Below, one piece after another: positions 25,762 to 35,123 of a DNA stretch of 64,000 nt. Below the pieces are notes generated by a model that made no database searches, had not been told where the DNA came from, and was given only the letters and a program-made list of their open reading frames with translations. The stretch is from G963556115 sp963666605 (GTDB lineage: Bacteria; Planctomycetota; SZUA-567). The DNA is taken from positions 2,728,001-2,792,000 of the forward strand of contig OZ223208.1 of NCBI GenBank assembly GCA_965140405.1, given 5' to 3'. Position 1 is the stretch's first letter. The number at the start of each line of letters is the position of its first letter. The position numbers and the translations under genes were made by a program.

Positions 25762-27612
25762 ATGTGCGGAATTGCAGGCTACACAGGAAAAAGCGTTGAA
25801 GGAGTACTCTGTAAAATGAGTGCCCTCCTCGCCCACCGTGGCCCCGACGCAACAGGTTATGACAATACAAAAGATATTCACCTAGTCCACCGCAGACTAA
25901 AAGTAATAGACCTAGAGTCAGGTATGCAACCGATGAAGACTACTGATAAGCAACTTATAGTAATATTCAACGGCGAAATATATAATCATAGAGAGCTACG
26001 CAGCGAACTTGAGAGTAAAGGACACAAGTTTCAAACCGACCACTCAGATACCGAGGTGCTACTGCACGGATATAAAGAGTGGGGAGAATCCCTGCCTGAG
26101 CGACTGAACGGTATGTGGGCATTCTGTATTTATGACAAAGAGAGAGAGAGACTCTTCCTCTCCCGAGATCGTTTCGGTCAAAAGCCACTATTCTACACTC
26201 AGACAAGAGAAGGGCTTGTCTTCGCCTCAGAACTGACAGCTGTCGCAGCTCACCCAGCAGTTAGCACTAACATATCGACAAACAGTCTGCAAAAATACTT
26301 CGCCTACGGATTTATTCCACACCCTCATACAATTTATGAAGGTGTATTCAAGCTAGCAGGAGGTTTCAACCTTACCTTCGACCTAGTATCATCTAAACTC
26401 AGTACAAAGCGCTACTGGAGCTATGAGATAGAACCTGATTATTCTCTCTTAAAGAGCAATCAACACGACCTAGCTGAAGAACTCCTCTCACTACTCAGCC
26501 AAGCGACAAAGAGAAGGCTAGAGTCAGATGTAGATTTAGGAATACTACTGAGTGGCGGGATTGATTCATCAGCGATTGCTGCACTAGCATCCAAGCACGC
26601 TGATACGGTGTCCACCTTTTCAATTGGATTTGACAGAGAGAGTTATGATGAGTCACCATACTCTACCAGAGTTGCCGAGCTTATAAAAAGTAAGCACTAC
26701 CTAAATACAGTAACGATAGACAAGACCTTTGAATCACTCCCTTACGTATTATCGCAACTTGACGAACCACAAGGAGATGATTCATTACTACCGACATACC
26801 TTGTCTGCAAGACTGCAAGAGAGAGTGTTACCGTAGCACTCGGCGGTGACGGAGGTGATGAATTATTTAGTGGTTACGAACCATTCAAATTCTGGCGTTG
26901 GGCTAGAAGGTACAATATCTATCTTCCAAAACAAATACATACGGGAGTAAACTTTCTGACAAGCCATATCCCTGCATCAAATAACTATATGTCACTCAGC
27001 CTCAAGTTGAAGCGATTCTTCCACGCCTCAGGACTAAAGATGGAGGTATGGATCCCTGCACTAATGTCACCACTACGAATTAAGGATATTATAGACCTAC
27101 TAGGTGAAGACACTGACATAGACAGTATCTACAGCGAAGCTATTGAAAGCTGGAATAACTGCAAAAGTAAGTGGGTAGGAGACAAAATAACCCAATACTA
27201 TGTAGACTACTACTTGCAAGATGACATTCTCGCCAAGACAGATAGAGCCTCAATGATGAATAGTCTAGAACTCCGTAGTCCATTCCTAGACATTGACCTA
27301 GCAAACTTTGCTAGAAAGCTTCCTCACCAGTTGAGAATCAAAGGAGGCACGACAAAGTACCTACTAAAAAAAGCCCTTGAACCACTACTCCCTAGAGATA
27401 TTCTCTATAGAGGTAAACAAGGTTTCTCACCGCCAACGGGAGATTGGTTTGCAAACGGCTCACTCGCGGCAAACAGTATAGATAACGGAATTATCAATAT
27501 GAATACAGCAAAGCATCTACTTTCCGAACATAAAAATGGCAAGAACGACAATCGACTCTTCCTCTGGAATCAGCTTGCTCTTGATTATTTTTTGCAAAGA
27601 GGAAACAAATAA
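25762..27612 (+). CDS. asnB: Asparagine synthetase (glutamine-hydrolysing)
   Basis: 616 aa from the ATG at 25762, chosen because class II amidotransferases need Cys2 exposed after Met removal (MCGIAGYTG); AGAAAG lies upstream. Glutaminase domain ~1-210: LAHRGPDATG, FNGEIYNHRELR, SDTEVLLHGYKEWG, NGMWAFCI, FGQKPLFY. Synthetase domain: LLSGGIDSSAIAAL (PP-loop), GFDRESYDES and GGDGGDELFSGYE. It makes asparagine from aspartate, or may amidate a related acceptor in surface-polymer synthesis. The stop overlaps the truA start (TAATG). Confidence 0.92.
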   Translation: MCGIAGYTGKSVEGVLCKMSALLAHRGPDATGYDNTKDIHLVHRRLKVIDLESGMQPMKTTDKQLIVIFNGEIYNHRELRSELESKGHKFQTDHSDTEVLLHGYKEWGESLPERLNGMWAFCIYDKERERLFLSRDRFGQKPLFYTQTREGLVFASELTAVAAHPAVSTNISTNSLQKYFAYGFIPHPHTIYEGVFKLAGGFNLTFDLVSSKLSTKRYWSYEIEPDYSLLKSNQHDLAEELLSLLSQATKRRLESDVDLGILLSGGIDSSAIAALASKHADTVSTFSIGFDRESYDESPYSTRVAELIKSKHYLNTVTIDKTFESLPYVLSQLDEPQGDDSLLPTYLVCKTARESVTVALGGDGGDELFSGYEPFKFWRWARRYNIYLPKQIHTGVNFLTSHIPASNNYMSLSLKLKRFFHASGLKMEVWIPALMSPLRIKDIIDLLGEDTDIDSIYSEAIESWNNCKSKWVGDKITQYYVDYYLQDDILAKTDRASMMNSLELRSPFLDIDLANFARKLPHQLRIKGGTTKYLLKKALEPLLPRDILYRGKQGFSPPTGDWFANGSLAANSIDNGIINMNTAKHLLSEHKNGKNDNRLFLWNQLALDYFLQRGNK

Positions 27613-28361
27613 TGAACCAGAGGTTGATCAAGATAACAGTAGAGTACGACGGCACTGCCTACTCCGGCTGGCAAGTACAGCCAAATGCTACCACAGTACA
27701 AGGTAAGATTGAAGAAGCAGTACACCGCCTCACAGGAGAGACTGTCAAAATCTATGGGGCTGGACGCACAGATGCAGGAGTGCACGCCAAAGGTCAAGTA
27801 GCAACATTCAAGACAAAGAGCGATATACCTACAGAAAATTTCGCTAGAGCTTTGACTAGCCGCTTACCTAGAGACATCTCAATAAGAAATGCTGAAGAGG
27901 TAGACCCAAGCTTCGACCCTAGACACGGTGCAAAGATGAAGCTCTACAGATATGCCGTATATGCATCTACTATTGCTCCAGCTATCGGTAGACAGTACAT
28001 GTGGCACGTAAGCTGGGATCTTGATATTGAAAAGATGAAGAGAGCAAGCAAGTATTTTGAAGGCGAACACGACTACACCAGCTTCTCAAATCAAGAATGC
28101 AACAATGAAGAAGCCAATAATATTAGAACTGTAGAAGAGTGCAAATTGACATATTCAGAAAATATCATTACAATAGATGTCATGGGTAGAGCATTCTTAT
28201 ATAATATGGTACGAAATATTGTCGGCACCCTAGTTGATGTTGGTAGAGGAAAGCTAGAGGTCGAAGATATCCCAACGATATTTGAAGCAAAGGACCGACA
28301 GCAAGCCGGTCAAGGAGCACCAGCCTGCGGTCTTACAATGGAGTGGATTTCATACGACTAA
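27612..28361 (+). CDS. truA: tRNA pseudouridine38-40 synthase
   Basis: 249 aa, usual length. The N-terminus shows VEYDGTAYSGWQ. The catalytic Asp lies in GAGRTDAGVHAKGQVATF. DPRHGAKMKLYRY, FEGEHDYTSFSNQE, MGRAFLYNMVRNIVG and QAGQGAPACGL follow, all typical. It modifies positions 38-40 of the anticodon arm. The one-base overlap with asnB implies coupled translation. Confidence 0.96.
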   Translation: MNQRLIKITVEYDGTAYSGWQVQPNATTVQGKIEEAVHRLTGETVKIYGAGRTDAGVHAKGQVATFKTKSDIPTENFARALTSRLPRDISIRNAEEVDPSFDPRHGAKMKLYRYAVYASTIAPAIGRQYMWHVSWDLDIEKMKRASKYFEGEHDYTSFSNQECNNEEANNIRTVEECKLTYSENIITIDVMGRAFLYNMVRNIVGTLVDVGRGKLEVEDIPTIFEAKDRQQAGQGAPACGLTMEWISYD

Positions 28362-28409
28362 GTTAGCATTAGAGATAACATAGTCTTTTTCTTTTAAAGG
28401 ATTTGAGCT

Positions 28410-29741
28410 ATGCTACATGCTATTTCACACAAGTTCAAACCAGTAGAATTACTCAGATTCGCTCTACCCTCAATCTTTATGATGCTCTTTCTGTCTCTCT
28501 ATACAATTATAGACGGCTTCTATATTGCGCACTATGTAGGCACTGATGCGTTTGCAGCGGTAAGCTTAGCATATCCATATAGCGCCGTAATCTTTTCTAT
28601 AGCTTTTATGTTTGGTACAGGCGGAAGTGCAAGTGTAGCCAACCTCCTTGGAGAAGGAAAAAAGTTAGAAGCTTGCCAGACTTTTTCACTCATAGTCTTA
28701 GTGACAATGCTATCTATTGGAATTATTGGTATTGCCTCCTATGTATTTATAGACCAACTAATACCATTTCTTGGTGCAAGTATAGAGTTACTTCCTGATG
28801 TAAAAATCTATCTAAGCCTATTAATTTTATCCTCTGTACCCGCTGCTCTTCAAGTAATATTTATTAGCTTTTTTGTAACAGCGAGCAAACCAAATCTTGG
28901 GTTGATATTTACAGTAATTGCTGGAATATCAAATATTGCACTTGATTATATTTTTATCGTAAAACTTAATTTCGGTGTAAAGGGCGCAGCATTAGCGACA
29001 GGACTGTCATACTGTATTCCAGCAGTAGGCGGGATTGTATTCTTTATAAGGCGTGAAAATGGGCTCTCCTTTTCAAAGCCTAAGTTAAACCTTGCCGAGC
29101 TAAAGAGTAGCTGTAGCAACGGTTCATCTGAGATGATAAATAACCTTTCGAGTTGTATTATAACCTTTATCTTTAATATTACAATGATGGGATATGCCGG
29201 TTCTAGCGGTGTTGCTGCGATTTCAGTCGTCTTATACTGTGAATTCCTATATACAGCCATCTTTATAGGTTTCTCCGTAGGAGTCGCTCCAATCTTCTCT
29301 TACCACTATGGAGCACGCAATTCAATATACTTCAATAAGCTTCTACATACCTGTTTACTCTTTATCGGCATTGCTGCAATTCTGATGTTTATCGCGACTT
29401 ACTTTTCATCAGAGAGTATAACGAGTATGTTTGCAAAACGTGGAAGTAAGGTATTTGATCTGACATCTACAGGTTTAAAAATATTCTCCTTCTCAGTGCT
29501 CTTTTCGGGGATTAATATTTTTGCCAGCGCCACCCTGACCGCCACAACCAAAGGAAAACCCTCAGCAATTATCTCTATAGCAAGAACTTTAGTATTCATT
29601 ATAATTGGCCTATACCTCTTCATTTACCTATTTGACATAACAGGAGTATGGCTATCTATACCATTTGCAGAAACAATCACGATTGTGATTGTAATTTATT
29701 ATTATTATCATTTCAAAAGGAATTCAAAATATATTAAATAG
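28410..29741 (+). CDS. MATE-family efflux transporter
   Basis: 443 aa with about 12 membrane helices, the MATE layout. Family marks include FALPSIFMMLFLSLYTIIDGFYIAHYVG at the first helix region (shown as overlapping blocks FALPSIFMMLF and YTIIDGFYI), GTGGSASVANLLGEGK, and NIALDYIFIVKLNFGVKGAALATGLSY. It exports cationic compounds using Na+ or H+. AAAGGAT precedes the ATG. It follows truA by 48 bp and may be part of the asnB-truA unit. Confidence 0.9.
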   Translation: MLHAISHKFKPVELLRFALPSIFMMLFLSLYTIIDGFYIAHYVGTDAFAAVSLAYPYSAVIFSIAFMFGTGGSASVANLLGEGKKLEACQTFSLIVLVTMLSIGIIGIASYVFIDQLIPFLGASIELLPDVKIYLSLLILSSVPAALQVIFISFFVTASKPNLGLIFTVIAGISNIALDYIFIVKLNFGVKGAALATGLSYCIPAVGGIVFFIRRENGLSFSKPKLNLAELKSSCSNGSSEMINNLSSCIITFIFNITMMGYAGSSGVAAISVVLYCEFLYTAIFIGFSVGVAPIFSYHYGARNSIYFNKLLHTCLLFIGIAAILMFIATYFSSESITSMFAKRGSKVFDLTSTGLKIFSFSVLFSGINIFASATLTATTKGKPSAIISIARTLVFIIIGLYLFIYLFDITGVWLSIPFAETITIVIVIYYYYHFKRNSKYIK

Positions 29742-29754
29742 TAGCAATATCCAC

Positions 29755-29790
29755 AAAAAAATATAAGCGCCCTATTAAAGGACGCTTATA
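29755..29790 (-). terminator. Terminator of the NlpC/P60-acetate transporter unit
   Basis: An 11-bp stem with one mismatch (29762-29772 with 29780-29790) is followed on the minus strand by a T7 run. It may also serve the convergent MATE gene. Confidence 0.8.
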
Positions 29791-29813
29791 TATAAGTAGC
29801 TCACAATTTATTT

Positions 29814-30746
29814 CTACAGAAATCTACGAATAACAAACTGCTTATCCTTGCTAGAATTGCTATACTCATTGACAGGTTTTCTGGTAGAAATGATATCCTT
29901 TAGACGCTTCTTCAACGAATGAATTCTCACTCCACCTTTTCCGCCATCACTATAACGAGGTCTACTCTCAATTACGCTCTCTTTGTCATACACAACCACT
30001 ACATGACCACTCCATACGATCAAGTCAAGCGGCTCAAGTTTTTGCAAAATTTGCTCAACTCCGAGTCCCTCGATATCAAGCCCCTCACCATACTCAACAA
30101 GTTGTGAAGTATTTCTTGGTGTTGCCCCATTAGCAGCCTGATACAACATTCCAGAACAGTCAACACCTTCAAGTGTCCATATTTTCTTGTTCTTCCTGAT
30201 AAACTCATCACGGTTCACACAATCACCTATAGGATAGAACTTGAGTAATTGCTCTATACCATCAGCATAATTCCCACCCCAACGATAAGGCAATCCGACC
30301 ATACTCCTAATACTAGCAAGTATATCTTCTCTTGGAGGCATTGTTTTGTCACGACCAGGAAAATCCTTGAGACACCGAACAACAAAATTTGAATCAATAT
30401 AAAGCTTTTTGTTAGAAGGATAATCTGAAGTTTCTACTTCATAAACATAAATCCTGCCAAACTTATAAGAATTAATAAAGCGGAACTTCGTGTCTTTTAG
30501 AGCAATATACTCCAACTCACGAATATGCCCTTTTTCATCGGTTTTAATTCTTGGTTGAAGGGTATCATAGTCATAATAGAGCGACGGAATCTCTTTAATA
30601 GAGTACACCGGAGTAGGCAAAATAGCTCTAAAATACTGCTCTTCACCATCATTAACACCAATATTATCATCTGCCAGCCCAACAAATTGAACAAGCAAAA
30701 TAATACTTAATACCAGTATGCCAACTTTAGTCTTCAAAACATCCAT
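29814..30746 (-). CDS. Exported NlpC/P60-family peptidase
   Basis: 310 aa. A signal peptide or anchor occupies ~5-26 (VGILVLSIILLVQFVGLA). An SH3-like segment is likely at ~40-130. The NlpC/P60 catalytic domain begins with VGLPYRWGGNY (~150), has the nucleophile Cys197 (GVDCSGML), His248 (WSGHVVVVYD) and a polar third residue near 260. Such enzymes cleave peptidoglycan stem peptides in the periplasm. It starts 6 bp after the acetate transporter gene ends, so the two share a transcript, although a functional link is not obvious. Confidence 0.85.
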   Translation of the reverse strand: MDVLKTKVGILVLSIILLVQFVGLADDNIGVNDGEEQYFRAILPTPVYSIKEIPSLYYDYDTLQPRIKTDEKGHIRELEYIALKDTKFRFINSYKFGRIYVYEVETSDYPSNKKLYIDSNFVVRCLKDFPGRDKTMPPREDILASIRSMVGLPYRWGGNYADGIEQLLKFYPIGDCVNRDEFIRKNKKIWTLEGVDCSGMLYQAANGATPRNTSQLVEYGEGLDIEGLGVEQILQKLEPLDLIVWSGHVVVVYDKESVIESRPRYSDGGKGGVRIHSLKKRLKDIISTRKPVNEYSNSSKDKQFVIRRFL

Positions 30747-30752
30747 ACTTAA

Positions 30753-31313
30753 TTACCCAATAGGTATAACAATACGTCCATATTTTTCATTAAGAACTTC
30801 AGCCATAGCAAGGTATATCGCACTGAATCCACATACAAGACCTTCATACCCAGCAAAAGTTTTAATCGCATGTATGTGGGTAAAGTCTGCGAGAGCGAGC
30901 AGGAAGAATAGAATTGTTAGTGTACCAAAGATAACCTGCAAAGCCTTATTTGCCTTCAGAGTAGCTACAAACATATATAGAGTAAAGATTCCCCACATAG
31001 CTAGGAAGCACCCCATGAACTCAGCCGGTACTGGCTTGATGTTAAGTCCCATATTTGGTAGTACCCATATTCCAACAAGTGCAATCCAGAAAAATCCATA
31101 AGACGTAAACGCCGTAAGGCCGAAAGTGTTACCCTTTTTAAATTCAAGAATACCTGCAATCACCTGTGCGGCTCCACCGTAAAACAATCCCATAGCCATA
31201 ATCATTGCATCAACTTCAGGAAAGAATCCTGCGTTATGAATGTTAAGTAATACAGTAGTCATTCCAAACCCCATAAGTCCAAGAGGTCCTGGATTTGCTA
31301 ATTTGTCACTCAT
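30753..31313 (-). CDS. satP: GPR1/FUN34/YaaH-type acetate (succinate) transporter
   Basis: 186 aa from the ATG at 31313 (AAAGAGA upstream). Six membrane helices are predicted. The family signature NPGPLGLMGFGMTTVLLNIHNAG is at the N-terminus (blocks NPGPLGLMGFG and TTVLLNIHNAG), then GLFYGGAAQVIAGILEF and AFTSYGFFWIAL. It moves acetate or succinate across the inner membrane, fitting a fermenting or acetate-using lifestyle. First gene of a two-gene unit with the NlpC/P60 peptidase. Confidence 0.9.
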   Translation of the reverse strand: MSDKLANPGPLGLMGFGMTTVLLNIHNAGFFPEVDAMIMAMGLFYGGAAQVIAGILEFKKGNTFGLTAFTSYGFFWIALVGIWVLPNMGLNIKPVPAEFMGCFLAMWGIFTLYMFVATLKANKALQVIFGTLTILFFLLALADFTHIHAIKTFAGYEGLVCGFSAIYLAMAEVLNEKYGRIVIPIG

Positions 31314-31579
31314 CGTTAAAATCTCTTTCATTATAAATACAAAACTTTAATGTTCATCTTGCAATTTGCAACAAATACAAATAAGCTACAAATCACCTCA
31401 CCCAATTATTAAAGATATAATAATATCAAATCAGCAACCCTTTGCAACAGAGATTTTAGAATTAATCCCAAGTAATGATCATACAACTATAATTAATAAA
31501 AGAATTTAGAGCATAATTCATAATGGGGTATATCCCAAAATAGAGACATACCCCAAAACAATACTTATTAACTCAAATT

Positions 31580-32647
31580 TTAGAATTTACCGAACTCACT
31601 ATCATCAAGAGCGATCATTTCGGCAGGCGTAACAACGGCTGCATGGCTAGGAGCATGGTGCATATCCTTTCCCCATTCTTGCTCTTCATTCATTCTACTC
31701 TCCATTGTCTCAACTTCTCCTCCTGATGCCTTTAGTTTGAACTTAGCAATATGCTCTCTAATCTCTGCGGCCTGTTTAGACATTTCAACAGAAGCACTTG
31801 CAGTTTCTTCGGAACTTGCTGTATTCTGATGAGTCACCTGTTCAATCTGAGCTAAACCTGTATTAATCTGTGCAAGTCCTTGAGCTTGGTCACTAGAAGC
31901 CGAAGCAATCTCAGCAACCAAATCATTGTTTTTACCAGCATTTTCACTTATTTCAGATAGAGCTTCTGCTGTCTGTTGACAAATACTTACTCCCTCAAAT
32001 ATCTCCTTATTGGATTTTTCAATAAGATCTGCTGTCTCTGCTGCAGCTTTTGCTGACCTTGCAGCAAGATTTCGAACCTCTTCAGCTACAACAGCAAACC
32101 CCTTGCCATGCTGCCCAGCCCTTGCAGCTTCTACAGCAGCATTTAGAGCAAGAAGATTTGTCTGGAAAGCGATATCATCGATAGTTTTGATAACCATCTG
32201 AGTTTGCTCTCCATTTTCAGCAATTTGCTTCATCGCATTATTCATATTATCCATACGCTCTTGCCCTACTTCAGCTGCCCTTGCAACAGTAGAAGCAAAT
32301 GAATTCGCTTGGGTTGCATTGTCAGCATTTGTAGTTGTTTGTGACCCTATTTCATTCATAGAAGCAGTAATCTCCTCTAGTGCAGCCGCTTGTTCAGTTA
32401 CACCTTGAGCACGTATCTCAGCTTCTTGTGCCTGATAGGCATCCCTATCAGCATTCAAGACCAGCGATAGACTCTCTTCAGATTTTCTGAGCTCAGGTAT
32501 AGATTGATCAACCTTATCAAATGCTGCTATAATTTGATTCCCACTATCTACCATAGTAGATATAATCCATGCAGATATACCTTATAGGATTAATATTGAA
32601 ATAATTGCTACAACACCAATAGCCCCTACTTTATATTTTATACTCAT
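31580..32647 (-). pseudogene. Methyl-accepting chemotaxis protein, interrupted by an in-frame stop
   Basis: The intended start is the ATG at 32647 with a strong RBS (GGAGG, 7 nt). It reads 21 codons into a transmembrane helix (KYKVGAIGVVAIISILIL), then meets TAA at 32582-32584. The same frame continues with more helix (GISAWIIS) and a complete signalling domain: ITASMNEIGSQTTTN, IDDIAFQTNLLALNAAVEAARAG, FAVVAEEVRNLAARS, ending EFGKF. An internal ATG at 32554 could make a 324-aa soluble form. The segment NADRDAYQAQ normally opens a periplasmic sensor domain, yet here it runs almost directly into the signalling coil: the rest of the sensor, TM2 and HAMP are missing. It is probably decayed, unless the stop is read through. 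cheW lies just upstream. Confidence 0.8.
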
Positions 32648-32828
32648 AATAATACCTCCAATATTTACATATAGTAACTAACTGGTATCAATAGCTCCAT
32701 ATCTTGATACACAATATTATATATTTACTACGAAAATAAAATATCACAAGTCAACAAACAAACTTATTTAGCAACGACGATTTGAAATAACTTTAATATT
32801 AAAAAAGCACTATTCAGAATACTTTTCA

Positions 32829-33338
32829 CTACTTTAAAACCTCAATTTCTTCTTGAAATAATAGACGCTCTCCATCTAAGAGTATCTTTACATCATCTCC
32901 AACTTTAGCTAGACCTTTAATATATTTCGCACTCTTGACTGAAGCCAACCTAGGAGGTGGAGAAATTTGATCCCTTTCTATAGTCATTACCTCACTAACT
33001 GTATCAACAACTAAGCCTAGCTGCACACTATTAATATTAACAACAACAATACAAGTCCTCTCATCATAATCACGTGAACTCATACCAAATCGTAGTCTCA
33101 TATCAACGACAGGGATTACCTGTCCTCTAAGATTTACAACACCTTTTACAAACGAAGGCATATCTGGAACAAGTGTAATATTCTGAATTCCGACAATCTC
33201 AGTTACATACGCAATACCAACACCATAAACCTCATTCCCAAGGTGAAACGTTAGATACATATCACCTATAGCCTCTTCATCTTCTCCAATTACTTCATCT
33301 AGTTCTGCATTAATTTTATCAATACTATCTCTTGACAT
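32829..33338 (-). CDS. cheW: Chemotaxis coupling protein CheW
   Basis: 169 aa. The CheW beta-barrel signatures are present: YLTFHLGNEVYGVGIAYVTEI, MPSFVKGVVNLRGQVIPVVDMRLRFG, CIVVVNI, LGLVVDTVSEV and a final KILLDGERLL. An acidic 25-residue N-terminus precedes it. It links chemoreceptors to CheA in the cytoplasm. AAGGAG lies 7 nt before the ATG. It is 181 bp upstream of the broken receptor gene, which it probably shares a transcript with. Confidence 0.94.
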   Translation of the reverse strand: MSRDSIDKINAELDEVIGEDEEAIGDMYLTFHLGNEVYGVGIAYVTEIVGIQNITLVPDMPSFVKGVVNLRGQVIPVVDMRLRFGMSSRDYDERTCIVVVNINSVQLGLVVDTVSEVMTIERDQISPPPRLASVKSAKYIKGLAKVGDDVKILLDGERLLFQEEIEVLK

Positions 33339-33647
33339 TCCAATCTCCTTAAAATAATTTTTATGTTAAATAATAAAATGCCAAATAGACAAGCTACGAC
33401 ACCAACACACAATATAGCATTTTTTTCAAAAATATACAATCAAATATTACTGTAAATATAATTTATATTTTCTTCTTATTTTAGAGATTTACCTCCCCTT
33501 GCACCTCCTCATTACATCTCAATAATCACAGGAGTTTTTGTGTTTTACAGAGCAAATACTCAAACTAATTTGCGCAAAATCGCACAATTACGTATCTTAA
33601 CAAAACAAAAACAATTTTAGCACTAAACTGAAACAAACTTGTTTTAT
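33339..33647. other. Gene-free AT-rich interval upstream of cheW
   Basis: About 310 bp between cheW and the MFS gene's 3' side. It should hold the cheW promoter, but I find no sigma-28 match. A purine-rich minus-strand stretch near 33493-33515 resembles two Shine-Dalgarno sites (GAGGAGG and GGGGAGG) without a credible ORF behind them. Confidence 0.4.
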
Positions 33648-33681
33648 AACAAAAAATAATTATTCTGCGCAGTAGAATAAT
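33648..33681 (-). terminator. Weak terminator after the MFS gene
   Basis: On the minus strand ATTATTCT and AGAATAAT form an 8-bp AT-rich stem around ACTGCGC, followed by TATTTTTTG. Confidence 0.5.
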
Positions 33682-33696
33682 ATACAAAATAAACAC

Positions 33697-34959
33697 TTAG
33701 CTATGCCTTTTAAGCAATGGCATAAAAAAGATAGCTCCTAAAAAAACTACTATCATAGCACAGATAATCAAGGTAGGATAGTCCCAAGTATGAGCTATAA
33801 TTCCAGCCAAAAAAGCCGCAATAACACTTGAGAGAGCAGTTGAAGCATTGAACAACCCAAGCCCCTCGCCTTGTCCGAAAGGTGTAAGCTCACTTGCAAA
33901 TGAAGTACCTGCAACAATGAGTGGTGACCATGCAATTGGTATCATAGCAAAAGCAATTGGCACCAGCACTCCCCATTCAGATCTTCCACAAAAACACAAA
34001 ATACCAAGCCCTAGCAACGAAGCAAAGAGCATTATCACTCCAATAAATACGACTACACTATTTCCTATAATCTTACCAAGCCGACCAGACGGGGCGTAGG
34101 CAAACGCTCCAGCAGTTGCGAAGATAGCATAATAAGTGGACGACTCACCTTCAGATATACCATAAGACTTACTCATTAGTAATGGATAAAGGTTCATAAA
34201 CATCCACATACCAAGTGTGACTAAGAACCAACTAAGAAGAAAGAGCCCGAATGGTGTATAGATATTTCTTATAAACTTTTTAATACTCCTCAGGGTAACA
34301 TTTTGATAATGATGAAACGGAGGGATTATACTTTTTGATCTTCTTGATATGTGATGGTGTATTCGTGGTACAGCCTTACTCCTTGAAGTTGAGCCTATAT
34401 ACGGAACAGTTCTACGACTCAACAAAAATCCAGGTAACATCAAAGCTCCCGCAAACATCATACCCCACGACGCATTTGTTGCAAATGCCGCAGCGGCAAA
34501 CAATCCTAAAGCCTGCCCTGTACCATAAAATGTCTGTAGCCACCCTATCCTTTGATCCCACTCTTGGTGTGGCTTTACTTCTACTATATACATTGCCGAT
34601 ATTGTATTACCTGCCCCAGCACTAAGTCCAATTATCAGAGCCAAGATAAACCACAACGCAACCGAATCAACATATATAAAACCTACTACACTCATACCCA
34701 TAAAAATATAGCTAGCCAAGTATAAGAACTTGTATAATGAATATCTATCCGCCAACATACCAAAAACAGGAGAAGCTAACTGTCCTAAATAGAATGCACC
34801 AACAACAGCACCCGCCTCTAATGCGCCCTTTTGGCTTCCAACAATTATAGGTATAAGAATCGGTGCTAGTCCAAGTACAATTGCACCTTGTAATAGAAAT
34901 CCCCAGTACCACTTTTCAATATACTTAGATTTAGCTATTGCGATTATGGTTTTAAACAT
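33697..34959 (-). CDS. Major facilitator superfamily transporter
   Basis: 420 aa from the ATG at 34959, which has GAGGAAGTG before it; an ORF extension to 35028 has no RBS. About 12 membrane helices lie in two halves, with the MFS loop motif GMLADRYSLYKFLY after TM2 and PSGRLGKIIGN in the equivalent position of the second half. A basic, His-rich central loop (~205-235) joins the halves. The substrate cannot be predicted. It stands as a single gene. Confidence 0.83.
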   Translation of the reverse strand: MFKTIIAIAKSKYIEKWYWGFLLQGAIVLGLAPILIPIIVGSQKGALEAGAVVGAFYLGQLASPVFGMLADRYSLYKFLYLASYIFMGMSVVGFIYVDSVALWFILALIIGLSAGAGNTISAMYIVEVKPHQEWDQRIGWLQTFYGTGQALGLFAAAAFATNASWGMMFAGALMLPGFLLSRRTVPYIGSTSRSKAVPRIHHHISRRSKSIIPPFHHYQNVTLRSIKKFIRNIYTPFGLFLLSWFLVTLGMWMFMNLYPLLMSKSYGISEGESSTYYAIFATAGAFAYAPSGRLGKIIGNSVVVFIGVIMLFASLLGLGILCFCGRSEWGVLVPIAFAMIPIAWSPLIVAGTSFASELTPFGQGEGLGLFNASTALSSVIAAFLAGIIAHTWDYPTLIICAMIVVFLGAIFFMPLLKRHS

Positions 34960-35123
34960 CACTTCCTCTTCTAAAACTATGTTGTAATAAATAGTAAAGC
35001 CAAAAGACATACAATTGATCTCTAGCATTTTCCACTAATTCAGTGAATGTGACAAGTTAAAAAAAAAACCACATGCAAAGAACATAGTGGAGAATAAAAC
35101 ATTGTAATATAATAAATAGTGTA

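Noticed and set aside
31580..32647. Internal TGA/TAA as selenocysteine or alternate code
   Set aside because: The stop is TAA, not TGA, and many other genes here end normally at TAA, so recoding of the whole genome is excluded.
32760..32795. TAAAGTTA on the minus strand upstream of the broken chemoreceptor
   Set aside because: The -35-like box is good, but no CCGAT-type -10 lies at 11-12 nt.
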